A stretch of 27,938 nucleotides of DNA from a virus: the IMG/VR virus record IMGVR_UViG_3300032288_004743, positions 1-27,938 of that record. The stretch is one strand, 5' to 3'. The stretch's first letter is position 1. Each line of letters begins with the position of its first letter. Below the pieces are notes generated by a model that was given only the letters and a program-made list of their open reading frames with translations, did not search any database and was not told the origin of the DNA. Made by a program: the position numbers and the translations under genes. Positions 1 through 7,315 of this stretch are shown here, piece by piece.

Positions 1-49
1 AATTGATCTGCTTGAACTCTTATTCCAGTTAGCAAAACCGGGAGTAAAC

Positions 50-66
50 TTCCTTAGAGAAAGGAA
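50..66 (-). other. Small hairpin just past the minus-strand gene
   Basis: TTCCTT (50-55) and AAGGAA (61-66) form a 6-bp stem with a 5-nt loop, immediately downstream of the stop codon of the 88-aa minus-strand gene. No T-run follows on the minus strand, so it is at best a weak terminator or mRNA 3'-end structure, and it may be chance in a purine/pyrimidine-biased stretch. Confidence 0.2.
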
Positions 67-69
67 AGA

Positions 70-336
70 TTAACCATTCAAGATGGTTAAAATCTTTTCC
101 ATTGTTACTTGCTGGGAGTATGTCACCAAGAATGCCACTGCTGACATTCTCTTTTCGGCCTCCTCTTGATTGTAACCATCCCAACTCCAAGAGACGGTTA
201 ACTTGACATTTAACCTTTGGCCGAATACCCACTGTTGAAGGTCGCGACCTAAGGCAATATCCCTGGCATCGCCAGTTCTGTTAAGCAATAGTAGATCAGT
301 ATTTTGATCTTCGAGTTTTACAAATAAAGTTTTCAT
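70..336 (-). CDS. Hypothetical protein, 88 aa
   Basis: I do not recognise this protein. It begins MKTLFVKLEDQNTDLLLLNR and is a soluble, mixed-charge sequence with a Trp/Tyr-rich middle (VSWSWDGY) and no signal peptide or membrane segment. The start is supported by an AAGGAT ribosome binding site 8 nt upstream on the minus strand. That site is preceded by a (CAA)7 tract. It is the only minus-strand gene in the window and is visibly richer in G+C than the + strand genes, so it probably belongs to a different transcription unit from the morphogenesis block that starts at 623. An overlapping minus-strand frame (29-232) has no ribosome binding site and is a shadow. Function unknown; existence fairly likely. 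Confidence 0.6.
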   Translation of the reverse strand: MKTLFVKLEDQNTDLLLLNRTGDARDIALGRDLQQWVFGQRLNVKLTVSWSWDGYNQEEAEKRMSAVAFLVTYSQQVTMEKILTILNG

Positions 337-350
337 AGCGAAATCCTTTT

Positions 351-371
351 GTTGTTGTTGTTGTTGTTGTT
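351..371. repeat. (GTT)7 microsatellite, a CAA-repeat mRNA leader on the minus strand
   Basis: Seven perfect GTT units lie directly upstream of the minus-strand gene. In the mRNA of that gene they read as a run of CAA/AAC units, then AAAGGAT and the start codon. CAA repeats form no structure and are known to promote translation in other systems, so this may act as an open leader. A slippage-prone tract in this place could also tune expression. Confidence 0.85.
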
Positions 372-404
372 GGTCTGTTTCAATCCTCTATTGGATCTCA
401 TCAG

Positions 405-422
405 TACGAGGAAAACCTCGTA
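405..422. promoter_or_regulatory. Perfect inverted repeat in the divergent intergenic region
   Basis: TACGAGG and CCTCGTA form a perfect 7-bp stem around AAAA (TTTT on the other strand). It lies between the two divergent transcription units, near where a minus-strand transcript from the candidate promoter at 423-452 would begin. It could be an operator or a hairpin at the 5' end of the mRNA. There is no T-run, so a terminator role is unlikely. Confidence 0.4.
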
Positions 423-452
423 TACATACCGGGGTGGGCTAAAAACTTTCAA
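423..452 (-). promoter_or_regulatory. Candidate sigma70-like promoter for the minus-strand gene
   Basis: On the minus strand TTGAAA (447-452) is followed after 18 nt by TATGTA (423-428). The -35 box is close to consensus but the -10 is poor. It is correctly placed to transcribe the 88-aa gene through the CAA leader. Weak evidence. Confidence 0.25.
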
Positions 453-504
453 AATTATTAAAAAAACATTAATAAATACCTCCCCTCAATTTACACTATA
501 TCTT

Positions 505-528
505 TTTTTAGACTAGGCATTTTTAGAC
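505..528 (+). repeat. Pair of 9-bp direct repeats upstream of the morphogenesis block
   Basis: TTTTTAGAC occurs at 505-513 and again at 520-528, 15 bp apart, about one and a half helical turns. The pair lies about 95 bp upstream of the first + strand start codon and just before a TATAAT (540-545). Repeated short sites in this position could bind a regulator of late transcription; that role is inference. Confidence 0.4.
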
Positions 529-622
529 CCGGGTACCCCTATAATTTGCTTTTCCTTTTCTTGCTATTTTGCTATTTTAAAATTTATAATTATATATCTT
601 TTTTCCCTATATGGAGAATTTT

Positions 623-1354
623 ATGTCTAAAGAAGAACGCCAATTAGAATACTTTAAAAAAATTTCAAATGATGATCGCTATAGTAAATACTTAAATCGT
701 CTTTCTGAAAAACAAGTTAACAAGATTAAAGCATCTGTTGGTCATCAAGGGGTTTATACTATCTCCCCCATTATTTGCCAAGGACCAGATAAGTGTCCTT
801 TTCTTTCTCGCTGTCCTATTCCTGACTATGACGATAACGGAAAGTTGTTAAAAGGTAAGCTAGATGATTATCCTGTTAACCAACCTTGTATAGTAGAAAA
901 AATTTTTATCGAACAAAAGATTTTAGATTATATGAAGCATTTAGATGTTGATCCTACTAATCCTGTAGAGATGTCTATTGTAGATGAGTTATCTCTTATT
1001 GATTTATATAAGAATAGATGTATGACAGTATTATCTAGTGGAGATAAGAATGGATTTGGTAGAGATTTTCTTTTAACTGAAGTTACTGGTTTTAATGAAA
1101 ATGGTGATGTCGCGACTCAAACCAAGTTACATCCTTTATTAGACTTAATTGATAGGTTAGAGAGAAGAAGAGAGAAATGGTTAGAGAAATTGATGGAAAC
1201 TCGTAAAGCTAGAGCAGAGTTTATTTCTAAGATGGATGATAGTACTAATTCTAAAGTCTTGGGTGAAATTCAAAAGTTAAGAGAGGCTTTAATAAATAAC
1301 TCTGAGTCTGTTATTATGATTGGCGAGGAGATATTGTTAGATGATCACGACTAA
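623..1354 (+). CDS. Cys-cluster protein at the head of the morphogenesis block, 243 aa
   Basis: I chose ATG 623 rather than the in-frame ATG at 611, because GGAG (613-616) lies 6 nt before 623 and inside the longer version. Residues C52, C58, C64 and C89 (ICQGPDKCPFLSRCP, then QPCIVEK) form a compact cluster that probably binds zinc or an Fe-S cluster. The rest is mainly helical and highly charged, with an Arg/Lys/Glu-rich helix (ERRREKWLEKL) that could be a coiled coil. Its position ahead of terL makes a small-terminase or packaging accessory role possible, but no HTH is evident and I do not assign one. Its 3' end overlaps the next start by 14 nt, suggesting translational coupling. Confidence 0.8.
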   Translation: MSKEERQLEYFKKISNDDRYSKYLNRLSEKQVNKIKASVGHQGVYTISPIICQGPDKCPFLSRCPIPDYDDNGKLLKGKLDDYPVNQPCIVEKIFIEQKILDYMKHLDVDPTNPVEMSIVDELSLIDLYKNRCMTVLSSGDKNGFGRDFLLTEVTGFNENGDVATQTKLHPLLDLIDRLERRREKWLEKLMETRKARAEFISKMDDSTNSKVLGEIQKLREALINNSESVIMIGEEILLDDHD

Positions 1355-4300
1355 TCCAAAATTTGCTAGCTATTCTTTATCTGTATTAAGTCCTACTGGT
1401 ACATTTGCAATGCAAGGTTCATCAGGGGAAGTACAGGTAATTAAAGATGCTGAACAAGGACAAAAGTTTAATATTACTTCTGGTACACGTACTCAATTAA
1501 TAAATAAACCGCCGTTTGAAGAGAATATATTAAAAAACGCCGTATTATTTGATATTGAAACTCTTGGTGTACAAACTCAAACAATACACGAAATGTCTTT
1601 GTTTGATTTAGAGAATAACAAGCTAACTGTATTCTTACCAGAAAATAATCTTATTAGAGATGCTAATCATGATATTAATGCATTTAATATGGTATCTAGT
1701 TCTAAGAGAGAGAAAGTAGATGTACTTAAACAGTTAGGTGATGATGCAAAGGCTAAATTATCTTTTAAAGATATTGCGTTTGCTGATTTCTTAATGAATA
1801 GAAAAGCGTATACAGAATTAATTCAAGAGACTAGTGGAAAAGCAGAATTCAATGCATTTAATAACTTACTTACTAATTTACAAGCAATAGACGATAATGC
1901 AAGTTTAGATGCTGCTAATAAAGAGAAACAGAAAGCTGCGTTGCTTTTTAATGATGCAAATGTTTCTATGCTTAGGGACAAATCTTTATTGAAAGATGCC
2001 GGATTTAATAAAGCTTTTGAGAGAGACAATCAATATTTAGCTAGATACATACTTGAAGGTTCTGAAGCATTTGAAAAATTTCAAAAAGAACAACCAGCGC
2101 TATCTAAATTCTATTCTTATTTATCTGAAGCTTCTGGCAAGTTTAATCAAACAGATTTAACTGAATTAACTGAATCTTATATTAAATCACTTGGTACTTC
2201 TGGTAAATATACTGCAGATCAATTAAAAGGTTTGAATATTGAAATTGTACAAGGCAAACCAATGGATCAGCTACTTAAAGATGTAGCTTCTAGAATGCAA
2301 GATAAAACTGTATTTATTGCAAATGCAGCGTTTGAATCTAAACAAATTGGCGCGCAAATACAAGCCTCTGTAGAAGATCAATTAAATCAAAGAATTACAG
2401 CCAAAAAAGCGGAATTAGGTTTAACTGCAGATCAGGAATTACCAAGAAAGATTCTTTCTGCAATTAAAGAAGAAGTATATAGTGAACATAATCCTTTTGC
2501 AAAGGTTGGTTTTGCAGGCTCTGTATCTACTGGTGAACCTTTTTATGTATCTGGTATTGAATATAATGCTGCAGCTACACAAGGTAGAATGACTGGTAAT
2601 TATACTGGATTAGCTAAACAGATATTACAAGGTACTGCACCTGGCGAAACAAGAGACATTCTTGACATATTTAGAGCAGAACAATCTATGCTTAAAAAAT
2701 ATGATATTACTAGTGCAAATAGACCAATTGCTTTATCTGTTGAAATGCAGGGTAGGTTACATAAATTTACAGAATTAATGATGTCTGGCGCGTCCGAAGA
2801 AGAATTAAAAGAAACGCTAAGTAAGTTTAAAGAAACACACACTTCTTCTCTTGACGTTATGGTGCATGAAGCTACTGCATTAAAGCAATCTGTAGTACAA
2901 ACAGAAGCTTTATTTGAATATATGACTAGAACAGATAGAGGTAAGGACTTATTTAAATTAGCCAAAGAAGGAAAAGGTGGATTATATCAAGCTGTTGCTT
3001 ACGGCAAGATACTTGAAGATTTAAGTCCTAAATTAGAAAAAATTGCTCTACAACAAAGAGTAGTCACTAATCTTAAACAAGTAGAAGAATTTGGTTATGC
3101 TACTCAAGCTGAAGTCACTGGTATTAAATATAGAGAGCAACAAAGAGAAATTGGAACTCCTGATAATAGGTTTTTATTAAAAGAGAAATTAGCTACTCCT
3201 AATTATGAACGTAAAGAGTTAATGACTTTTGAAGATTTTAAAAAATCAATTTTAGAACAAGAGATATATGATTATAAGGGTAAACCACAAGATTTTGTAG
3301 AGATAGAAAAAGGATTGCTAGGTAGTGGTTTTATTAAACCATTAGGAGAGGGTAAATATGAGTTTGTAGATCATTTGACTAATATAGAAGATCAAAGTGA
3401 TGCAGCTAAAGAAACAAGGTCTAAATTTAAAGATTATATAAAGGCGCAAGAAAATAAAGTTTCTGAATCTATTAAATCAGTAGAAGAATATTCTGAGAAT
3501 TTCAATTTAACTAACTTCAAGAATAGCGTTAATAAATTCTTTGGAATGAATAATCTTGAAGATATTAAACCAGTAGAAATTCAACCGGGATTTACTAAAA
3601 AACTCACTCCAGAACAAAAAGCTGCACAAGAAGTAAGATCTACTACTAAAGCTTTAAACCAACATTTAAGTGAAGCTAGATCTCACTTTATGTTTATGAT
3701 GAAAGATTTCTATGGTAAGCCTCAATTTAGCGATATAGAAGCTGCGTTAGACGATGAACATCATGTAGTCAGTAAATTAAATAATACTACTACTCCTGAA
3801 GTGAGACAATTATTTGAAGATTATAAAAATACTGGAGAAATTACAGTTGGCAAAACTAGAAAACAAAAACCAAAGACTGCAACTGCAGAACCTGAAATTA
3901 AAAAAGCTTTTGTAAAAGATTATTTAGAAGCGCGCTATCATGAAGAAACTGGTATCAACCAAGACTTAAATAGAATCACACCTGCGCAACAAGAAACTTA
4001 TATTGCCGGACAAAAAAGAATATTACAACAAGCTGCAGAGAGAGAATTACTTTTTGGTACGCAAAATATTCCAGAAGCAGAAAAACAAATAAATGAGCAA
4101 ATAATTTACGGTAAGAAGACCGTTGGTGAATATAGACAAGACTTTTCTACTTACAAACAAACTGGTGAAATAAAAACTTCTTACGGTGCAAATATTTTAG
4201 ATGAATCTTTTTCTAAAGATTCAAGCGATGCCGATAAAGCAAAAAGATTTTCTCAAGTTGTATTCGAAGCGGAAGAATCCGCTAGAATGCCATTAGGAGC

Positions 4301-6128
4301 TTCAGGAGAAGTACTTAAATATACAGAACCTGAAATTAAGAATTATTTAATAAATAATGAAGTTCCAACTTCTTCGCCAAAAGTATTAGCTGAAGCACCA
4401 GCTATAATTGAACCTACCGTTAAGCCTAATGCAGTTAATATAGAAATGCCGACTGCAAAACAAATAAACGAGATTGCAGAACCAATAATGAAAAGAAATC
4501 TAAACCAAGGTTTAGATCAAGTCATTAAAGATTCATTTAGAAGTTCGAAAGTAATGAAGGGTTTAGGTGTTTATGCAGCTGGTGCTGCGAGTTTGGGTTT
4601 ATTAAGTTTAGCTCAAGAAGATTTACCAAAAGAAAAATCGTTAGTATCTCAAGATTATAGTTCTTGGTTTGAAAATCAAAAACAATATTTTGGTAGCGAA
4701 AGTAATTTTAAAACCGCAATTAATAAGAAATATGAATCTACTTTTGAAGGTTTACCAGAAGAAGGCTTTGCTTCTTATTTAAGAAAGATAAACACAGACT
4801 TTGGTTCTCCTTATCAAGGTCCAGAAATTTCTCAAGGTGTATTTGATAATCAAAGATTAATGAATGAACGCCGTAAATATATGCGACAAGTATTTGCAGA
4901 TCGTAATTTTAGAGAAGGTGGTGAAATTCACGATATGCTTAGAAGTTTTGTTTCTTTTAGACCAAAGTTTCAAAGAGTACAACAATTATATAGCGAACAT
5001 GAACAAGTAGATGACAGAACTTTAGCAGGATTAAAAGGTAAAAACTTAGTAAAATTAAAAGTAAGTGACGAATATCAAATAAATGTAGAAGACGCAGATA
5101 CTATTACCTTACAAAGAAAAGGGGTACCAAATAATAGTCTTGCTGCGTTTATGGGATCTAATAGTTTTAGTTTCCGTTTAGCTGGTATAGACGCTCCTGA
5201 AACTGCACACGAAGGAAGAGCATCTCAACCACACGCAGAAGAATCTAAGAAGCTATTACAAAATTTAATTAGCAAGGGTGAATTAGATATTGTTGTTGAT
5301 CCAGAAAATGTAACTTATGGTCGTCAAGTAGCTACTTTGTTTTCTAAAGGAAAGAATTTAAACTTAGAATTAATTAGAGAAGGTGCTGTATCTTATCTCC
5401 CTTTTAAAGGAAAGGGTCAGCAACAGATGTATGATCAGAAAGCGTATGCAGCTGCTCATAAATATGCATCAGAAGCAAATAGAGGTATGTGGGCTGAACC
5501 TTATTTCCAAGTATATGCTGACATGATGCGACGCACTGGACAATCAATTACTTTTAATACTTTGGTAAATGCTCAAGAAACTGCAAAGAATTCCATTACA
5601 AGTAATATTGCCACAACAATGGAACAAGCACAACAAGAAGGTGAATATACTCAAGCTCAAAAAGAAGAGATGAATTTAATTGCGGAAGATATTAAAGATA
5701 GAAAAGGTTTGCAAAAATCACAACCTGAAGTCTTTAAATCTTTAGAATTAAGAAAACAGTATGAAGAGACTAAAAATACAAATCCTTTAAAGGATGATTT
5801 TAGTGGACGTTTTGTTGATGGTTCTTTAAATAATCAAAAGTATAATTCTCATTTAGATGAGATGTCTTATGATTTAAAGAGATTAATAGAATCAAAAGGT
5901 AGTAAAAATTTAAATAATAAAATGAAAACTACTGGTTCTAAAAGAAATAACTTAGATTTAGTAGAGAGTGGTATGAACGCACAAAAGAGTCAATCTATTA
6001 CTCAAACAAATCCACAAATGCACATAGATAGAGAGAAACGTATAATGAGACAAAATGCAATGCAAGCCATGCAACATAAAGCTTTGCTTAATTTAAAACA
6101 ATCACCAATAAACCATCATAGGATGTAA
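1341..6128 (+). CDS. Giant dual-nuclease protein: DnaQ-like exonuclease plus SNase domain, 1595 aa
   Basis: The N-terminal third carries DEDDh-type 3'-5' exonuclease motifs: FDIETLG (D71, E73), NAAFESKQIG (motif II, with E332 where Asp is normal) and HTSSLD (H500, D505). The spacing between motifs is long, implying insertions. Residues about 1237-1370 are a staphylococcal-nuclease domain: DADTITL (D1251, D1253), RLAGIDAPET (R1279, D1284, E1287) and YGR (R1328) match the Ca-binding and catalytic positions of the family. Between the domains are mostly charged helical regions and one hydrophobic Gly/Ala stretch (about 1073-1091). The C-terminus holds MRQNAMQAM (1569-1577), almost the same as a motif in the next protein. 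The gene sits two genes before terL. Possible roles are a virion-packaged nuclease ejected with the DNA or a packaging-linked nuclease; the domains are clear, the role is inferred. The start has GAGGAG 10 nt upstream. Confidence 0.9.
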   Translation: MITTNPKFASYSLSVLSPTGTFAMQGSSGEVQVIKDAEQGQKFNITSGTRTQLINKPPFEENILKNAVLFDIETLGVQTQTIHEMSLFDLENNKLTVFLPENNLIRDANHDINAFNMVSSSKREKVDVLKQLGDDAKAKLSFKDIAFADFLMNRKAYTELIQETSGKAEFNAFNNLLTNLQAIDDNASLDAANKEKQKAALLFNDANVSMLRDKSLLKDAGFNKAFERDNQYLARYILEGSEAFEKFQKEQPALSKFYSYLSEASGKFNQTDLTELTESYIKSLGTSGKYTADQLKGLNIEIVQGKPMDQLLKDVASRMQDKTVFIANAAFESKQIGAQIQASVEDQLNQRITAKKAELGLTADQELPRKILSAIKEEVYSEHNPFAKVGFAGSVSTGEPFYVSGIEYNAAATQGRMTGNYTGLAKQILQGTAPGETRDILDIFRAEQSMLKKYDITSANRPIALSVEMQGRLHKFTELMMSGASEEELKETLSKFKETHTSSLDVMVHEATALKQSVVQTEALFEYMTRTDRGKDLFKLAKEGKGGLYQAVAYGKILEDLSPKLEKIALQQRVVTNLKQVEEFGYATQAEVTGIKYREQQREIGTPDNRFLLKEKLATPNYERKELMTFEDFKKSILEQEIYDYKGKPQDFVEIEKGLLGSGFIKPLGEGKYEFVDHLTNIEDQSDAAKETRSKFKDYIKAQENKVSESIKSVEEYSENFNLTNFKNSVNKFFGMNNLEDIKPVEIQPGFTKKLTPEQKAAQEVRSTTKALNQHLSEARSHFMFMMKDFYGKPQFSDIEAALDDEHHVVSKLNNTTTPEVRQLFEDYKNTGEITVGKTRKQKPKTATAEPEIKKAFVKDYLEARYHEETGINQDLNRITPAQQETYIAGQKRILQQAAERELLFGTQNIPEAEKQINEQIIYGKKTVGEYRQDFSTYKQTGEIKTSYGANILDESFSKDSSDADKAKRFSQVVFEAEESARMPLGASGEVLKYTEPEIKNYLINNEVPTSSPKVLAEAPAIIEPTVKPNAVNIEMPTAKQINEIAEPIMKRNLNQGLDQVIKDSFRSSKVMKGLGVYAAGAASLGLLSLAQEDLPKEKSLVSQDYSSWFENQKQYFGSESNFKTAINKKYESTFEGLPEEGFASYLRKINTDFGSPYQGPEISQGVFDNQRLMNERRKYMRQVFADRNFREGGEIHDMLRSFVSFRPKFQRVQQLYSEHEQVDDRTLAGLKGKNLVKLKVSDEYQINVEDADTITLQRKGVPNNSLAAFMGSNSFSFRLAGIDAPETAHEGRASQPHAEESKKLLQNLISKGELDIVVDPENVTYGRQVATLFSKGKNLNLELIREGAVSYLPFKGKGQQQMYDQKAYAAAHKYASEANRGMWAEPYFQVYADMMRRTGQSITFNTLVNAQETAKNSITSNIATTMEQAQQEGEYTQAQKEEMNLIAEDIKDRKGLQKSQPEVFKSLELRKQYEETKNTNPLKDDFSGRFVDGSLNNQKYNSHLDEMSYDLKRLIESKGSKNLNNKMKTTGSKRNNLDLVESGMNAQKSQSITQTNPQMHIDREKRIMRQNAMQAMQHKALLNLKQSPINHHRM

Positions 6129-6130
6129 AA

Positions 6131-7315
6131 ATGGAAGTTAATAATAATTTAGATTATGCAAATGATAAATCGTTAGGTTCTGCAGCGTTTAATACTTTAA
6201 GTACAAGTGCTTTAGTATACACTGCTGCTAAAAATTTAAATCATTTAAGCACAGGTGGCGCTCAATTCTTTTTAAACGCAAATCCGGTAAATACTGCTTC
6301 TACAAGTGGTTCTGCAGCTGCGTTTATATTTGAAGAAGTAGCAGGTGGACCAAAGTATTCAAATATTCAACAACTAGGCTCTCAATACTTAGATACTAGT
6401 ACTAATAAAATTTTAGATCCTGCAAAAGTAGAATCAGCTATACTTAATAATCAAAAGAATGTTGGTGCTTTAAAAGGCGTCGCTATTAATCCTATGGGTG
6501 GCGTAGGTATGGCTTTGGGTTTGGGTATGACTGCATGGACTATGTACGATAGCTACCAAACAGATGGTATGCAAGGTATGGCAGAAGCAGCATTAGCATC
6601 TAGTATTGCTTATCCATATGGTTTTAAAGCTACTATGCGTACTGAAACTATTAATATATCAAATTTGCAAAATTATATGCGAGATACAAGATTTGAACAA
6701 ATGGCAAAGAACATGGGTTTAGATAAAGCTGATTTAGAAACAAAAGTTAGAAATGGCAGTACTTTAAAATTAGCAGATAATAATAGATGGTTTACTAATA
6801 ATTTTACTGGAAAGGGTAATATTCCTTATTTGTCAGTTGGTCTTGGTATGATGGGACCTATTATGGGTGCGGCTGTTTTTGGTAATTTAGGTTTTGGTAT
6901 GGGTAAAGCAATTGGTAATGGTATTTCGAATATGCTAGGACAAGGAGATTCTATGGCATTAGGAACCTTAGGTGGTATTGCTGGTGCAATGGCTATGGCT
7001 CCTATTGGTGCAACAATTATGAGAAGTTTCAAAGGTGCTTTGGGTTTTGGTGCTTTAATTGGTGGTGGTGCAATTTTATCTAAAACTGCTGGCGGTTTTA
7101 TTTCTGAAGGCATGAAAAGAATATCTCAAAACAAACGAGGTCTAGATTTTTCTACAGATGCGCAACCTTATTTCAGCAGAAGCGCAGTTACTATGAGACA
7201 AAGAGCTTTGCAAGCTATGTCAAATTCTGTTACAAATGCTAGAAGTGCTTTAGGTAATGAAGCATCTATTATGCATATGAACCGCGATTATTTTGCAACC
7301 TATGGAAGATTATGA
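6131..7315 (+). CDS. Gly/Ala-rich membrane-pore-like virion protein, 394 aa
   Basis: No family is recognised by name. The N-terminal 110 residues are polar. Hydrophobic, small-residue-rich stretches follow at about 122-138, 231-266, 275-297 and 302-324, with GxxxG-type spacing (for example VGLGMMGPIMGAAVFGNLG) like membrane-inserting helices. The C-terminus carries MRQRALQAM (355-363), then a Ser/Asn-rich tail with SALGNEASIMHM. The MRQxAxQAM element recurs at the end of the preceding nuclease. The ribosome binding site AGGAT is 6 nt before the ATG, and the stop overlaps the terL start by 4 nt (ATGA). Such a composition next to packaging genes suggests an ejected protein that forms a conduit through the host membrane; this is inference. 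Confidence 0.85.
   Translation: MEVNNNLDYANDKSLGSAAFNTLSTSALVYTAAKNLNHLSTGGAQFFLNANPVNTASTSGSAAAFIFEEVAGGPKYSNIQQLGSQYLDTSTNKILDPAKVESAILNNQKNVGALKGVAINPMGGVGMALGLGMTAWTMYDSYQTDGMQGMAEAALASSIAYPYGFKATMRTETINISNLQNYMRDTRFEQMAKNMGLDKADLETKVRNGSTLKLADNNRWFTNNFTGKGNIPYLSVGLGMMGPIMGAAVFGNLGFGMGKAIGNGISNMLGQGDSMALGTLGGIAGAMAMAPIGATIMRSFKGALGFGALIGGGAILSKTAGGFISEGMKRISQNKRGLDFSTDAQPYFSRSAVTMRQRALQAMSNSVTNARSALGNEASIMHMNRDYFATYGRL

Larger units (their letters stand above)
337..622. other. Divergent intergenic region
   Basis: This gap of nearly 290 nt is by far the longest in the window and separates the minus-strand gene from the + strand morphogenesis block. It holds the (GTT)7 tract, the 405-422 hairpin, a candidate minus-strand promoter, 9-bp direct repeats at 505-528, a short G+C-rich patch (CCCGGGTACCCC, 528-539), a TATAAT at 540-545 and then a very A+T-rich stretch leading to the ribosome binding site at 613. 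I see no ORF with a ribosome binding site and no tRNA. It is the obvious place for the promoter or promoters of the + strand block. Confidence 0.6.

Noticed and set aside
1-69. The frame of the minus-strand 88-aa gene stays open after its stop codon to the window edge (23 codons)
   Set aside because: Too short to mean anything; readthrough or a broken longer gene cannot be judged without the sequence to the left.
29-232. 67-aa minus-strand frame overlapping the 88-aa gene
   Set aside because: It has no ribosome binding site and starts inside the better-supported gene in another frame.
470-480. Possible T4-type late promoter (TATAAATA-like)
   Set aside because: The sequence here is TAATAAATA, not the consensus, and no other gene start has a convincing match.
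540-545. TATAAT as a -10 box for the + strand block
   Set aside because: No acceptable -35 hexamer at 16-18 nt spacing and no extended -10; in A+T-rich DNA such hexamers are common.
6826-7113. Pro/Ile-rich minus-strand frame of 95 aa
   Set aside because: Its composition is the antisense of Gly/Ala/Met-rich codons of the pore-like protein, so it is a mirror of that bias and not a gene.
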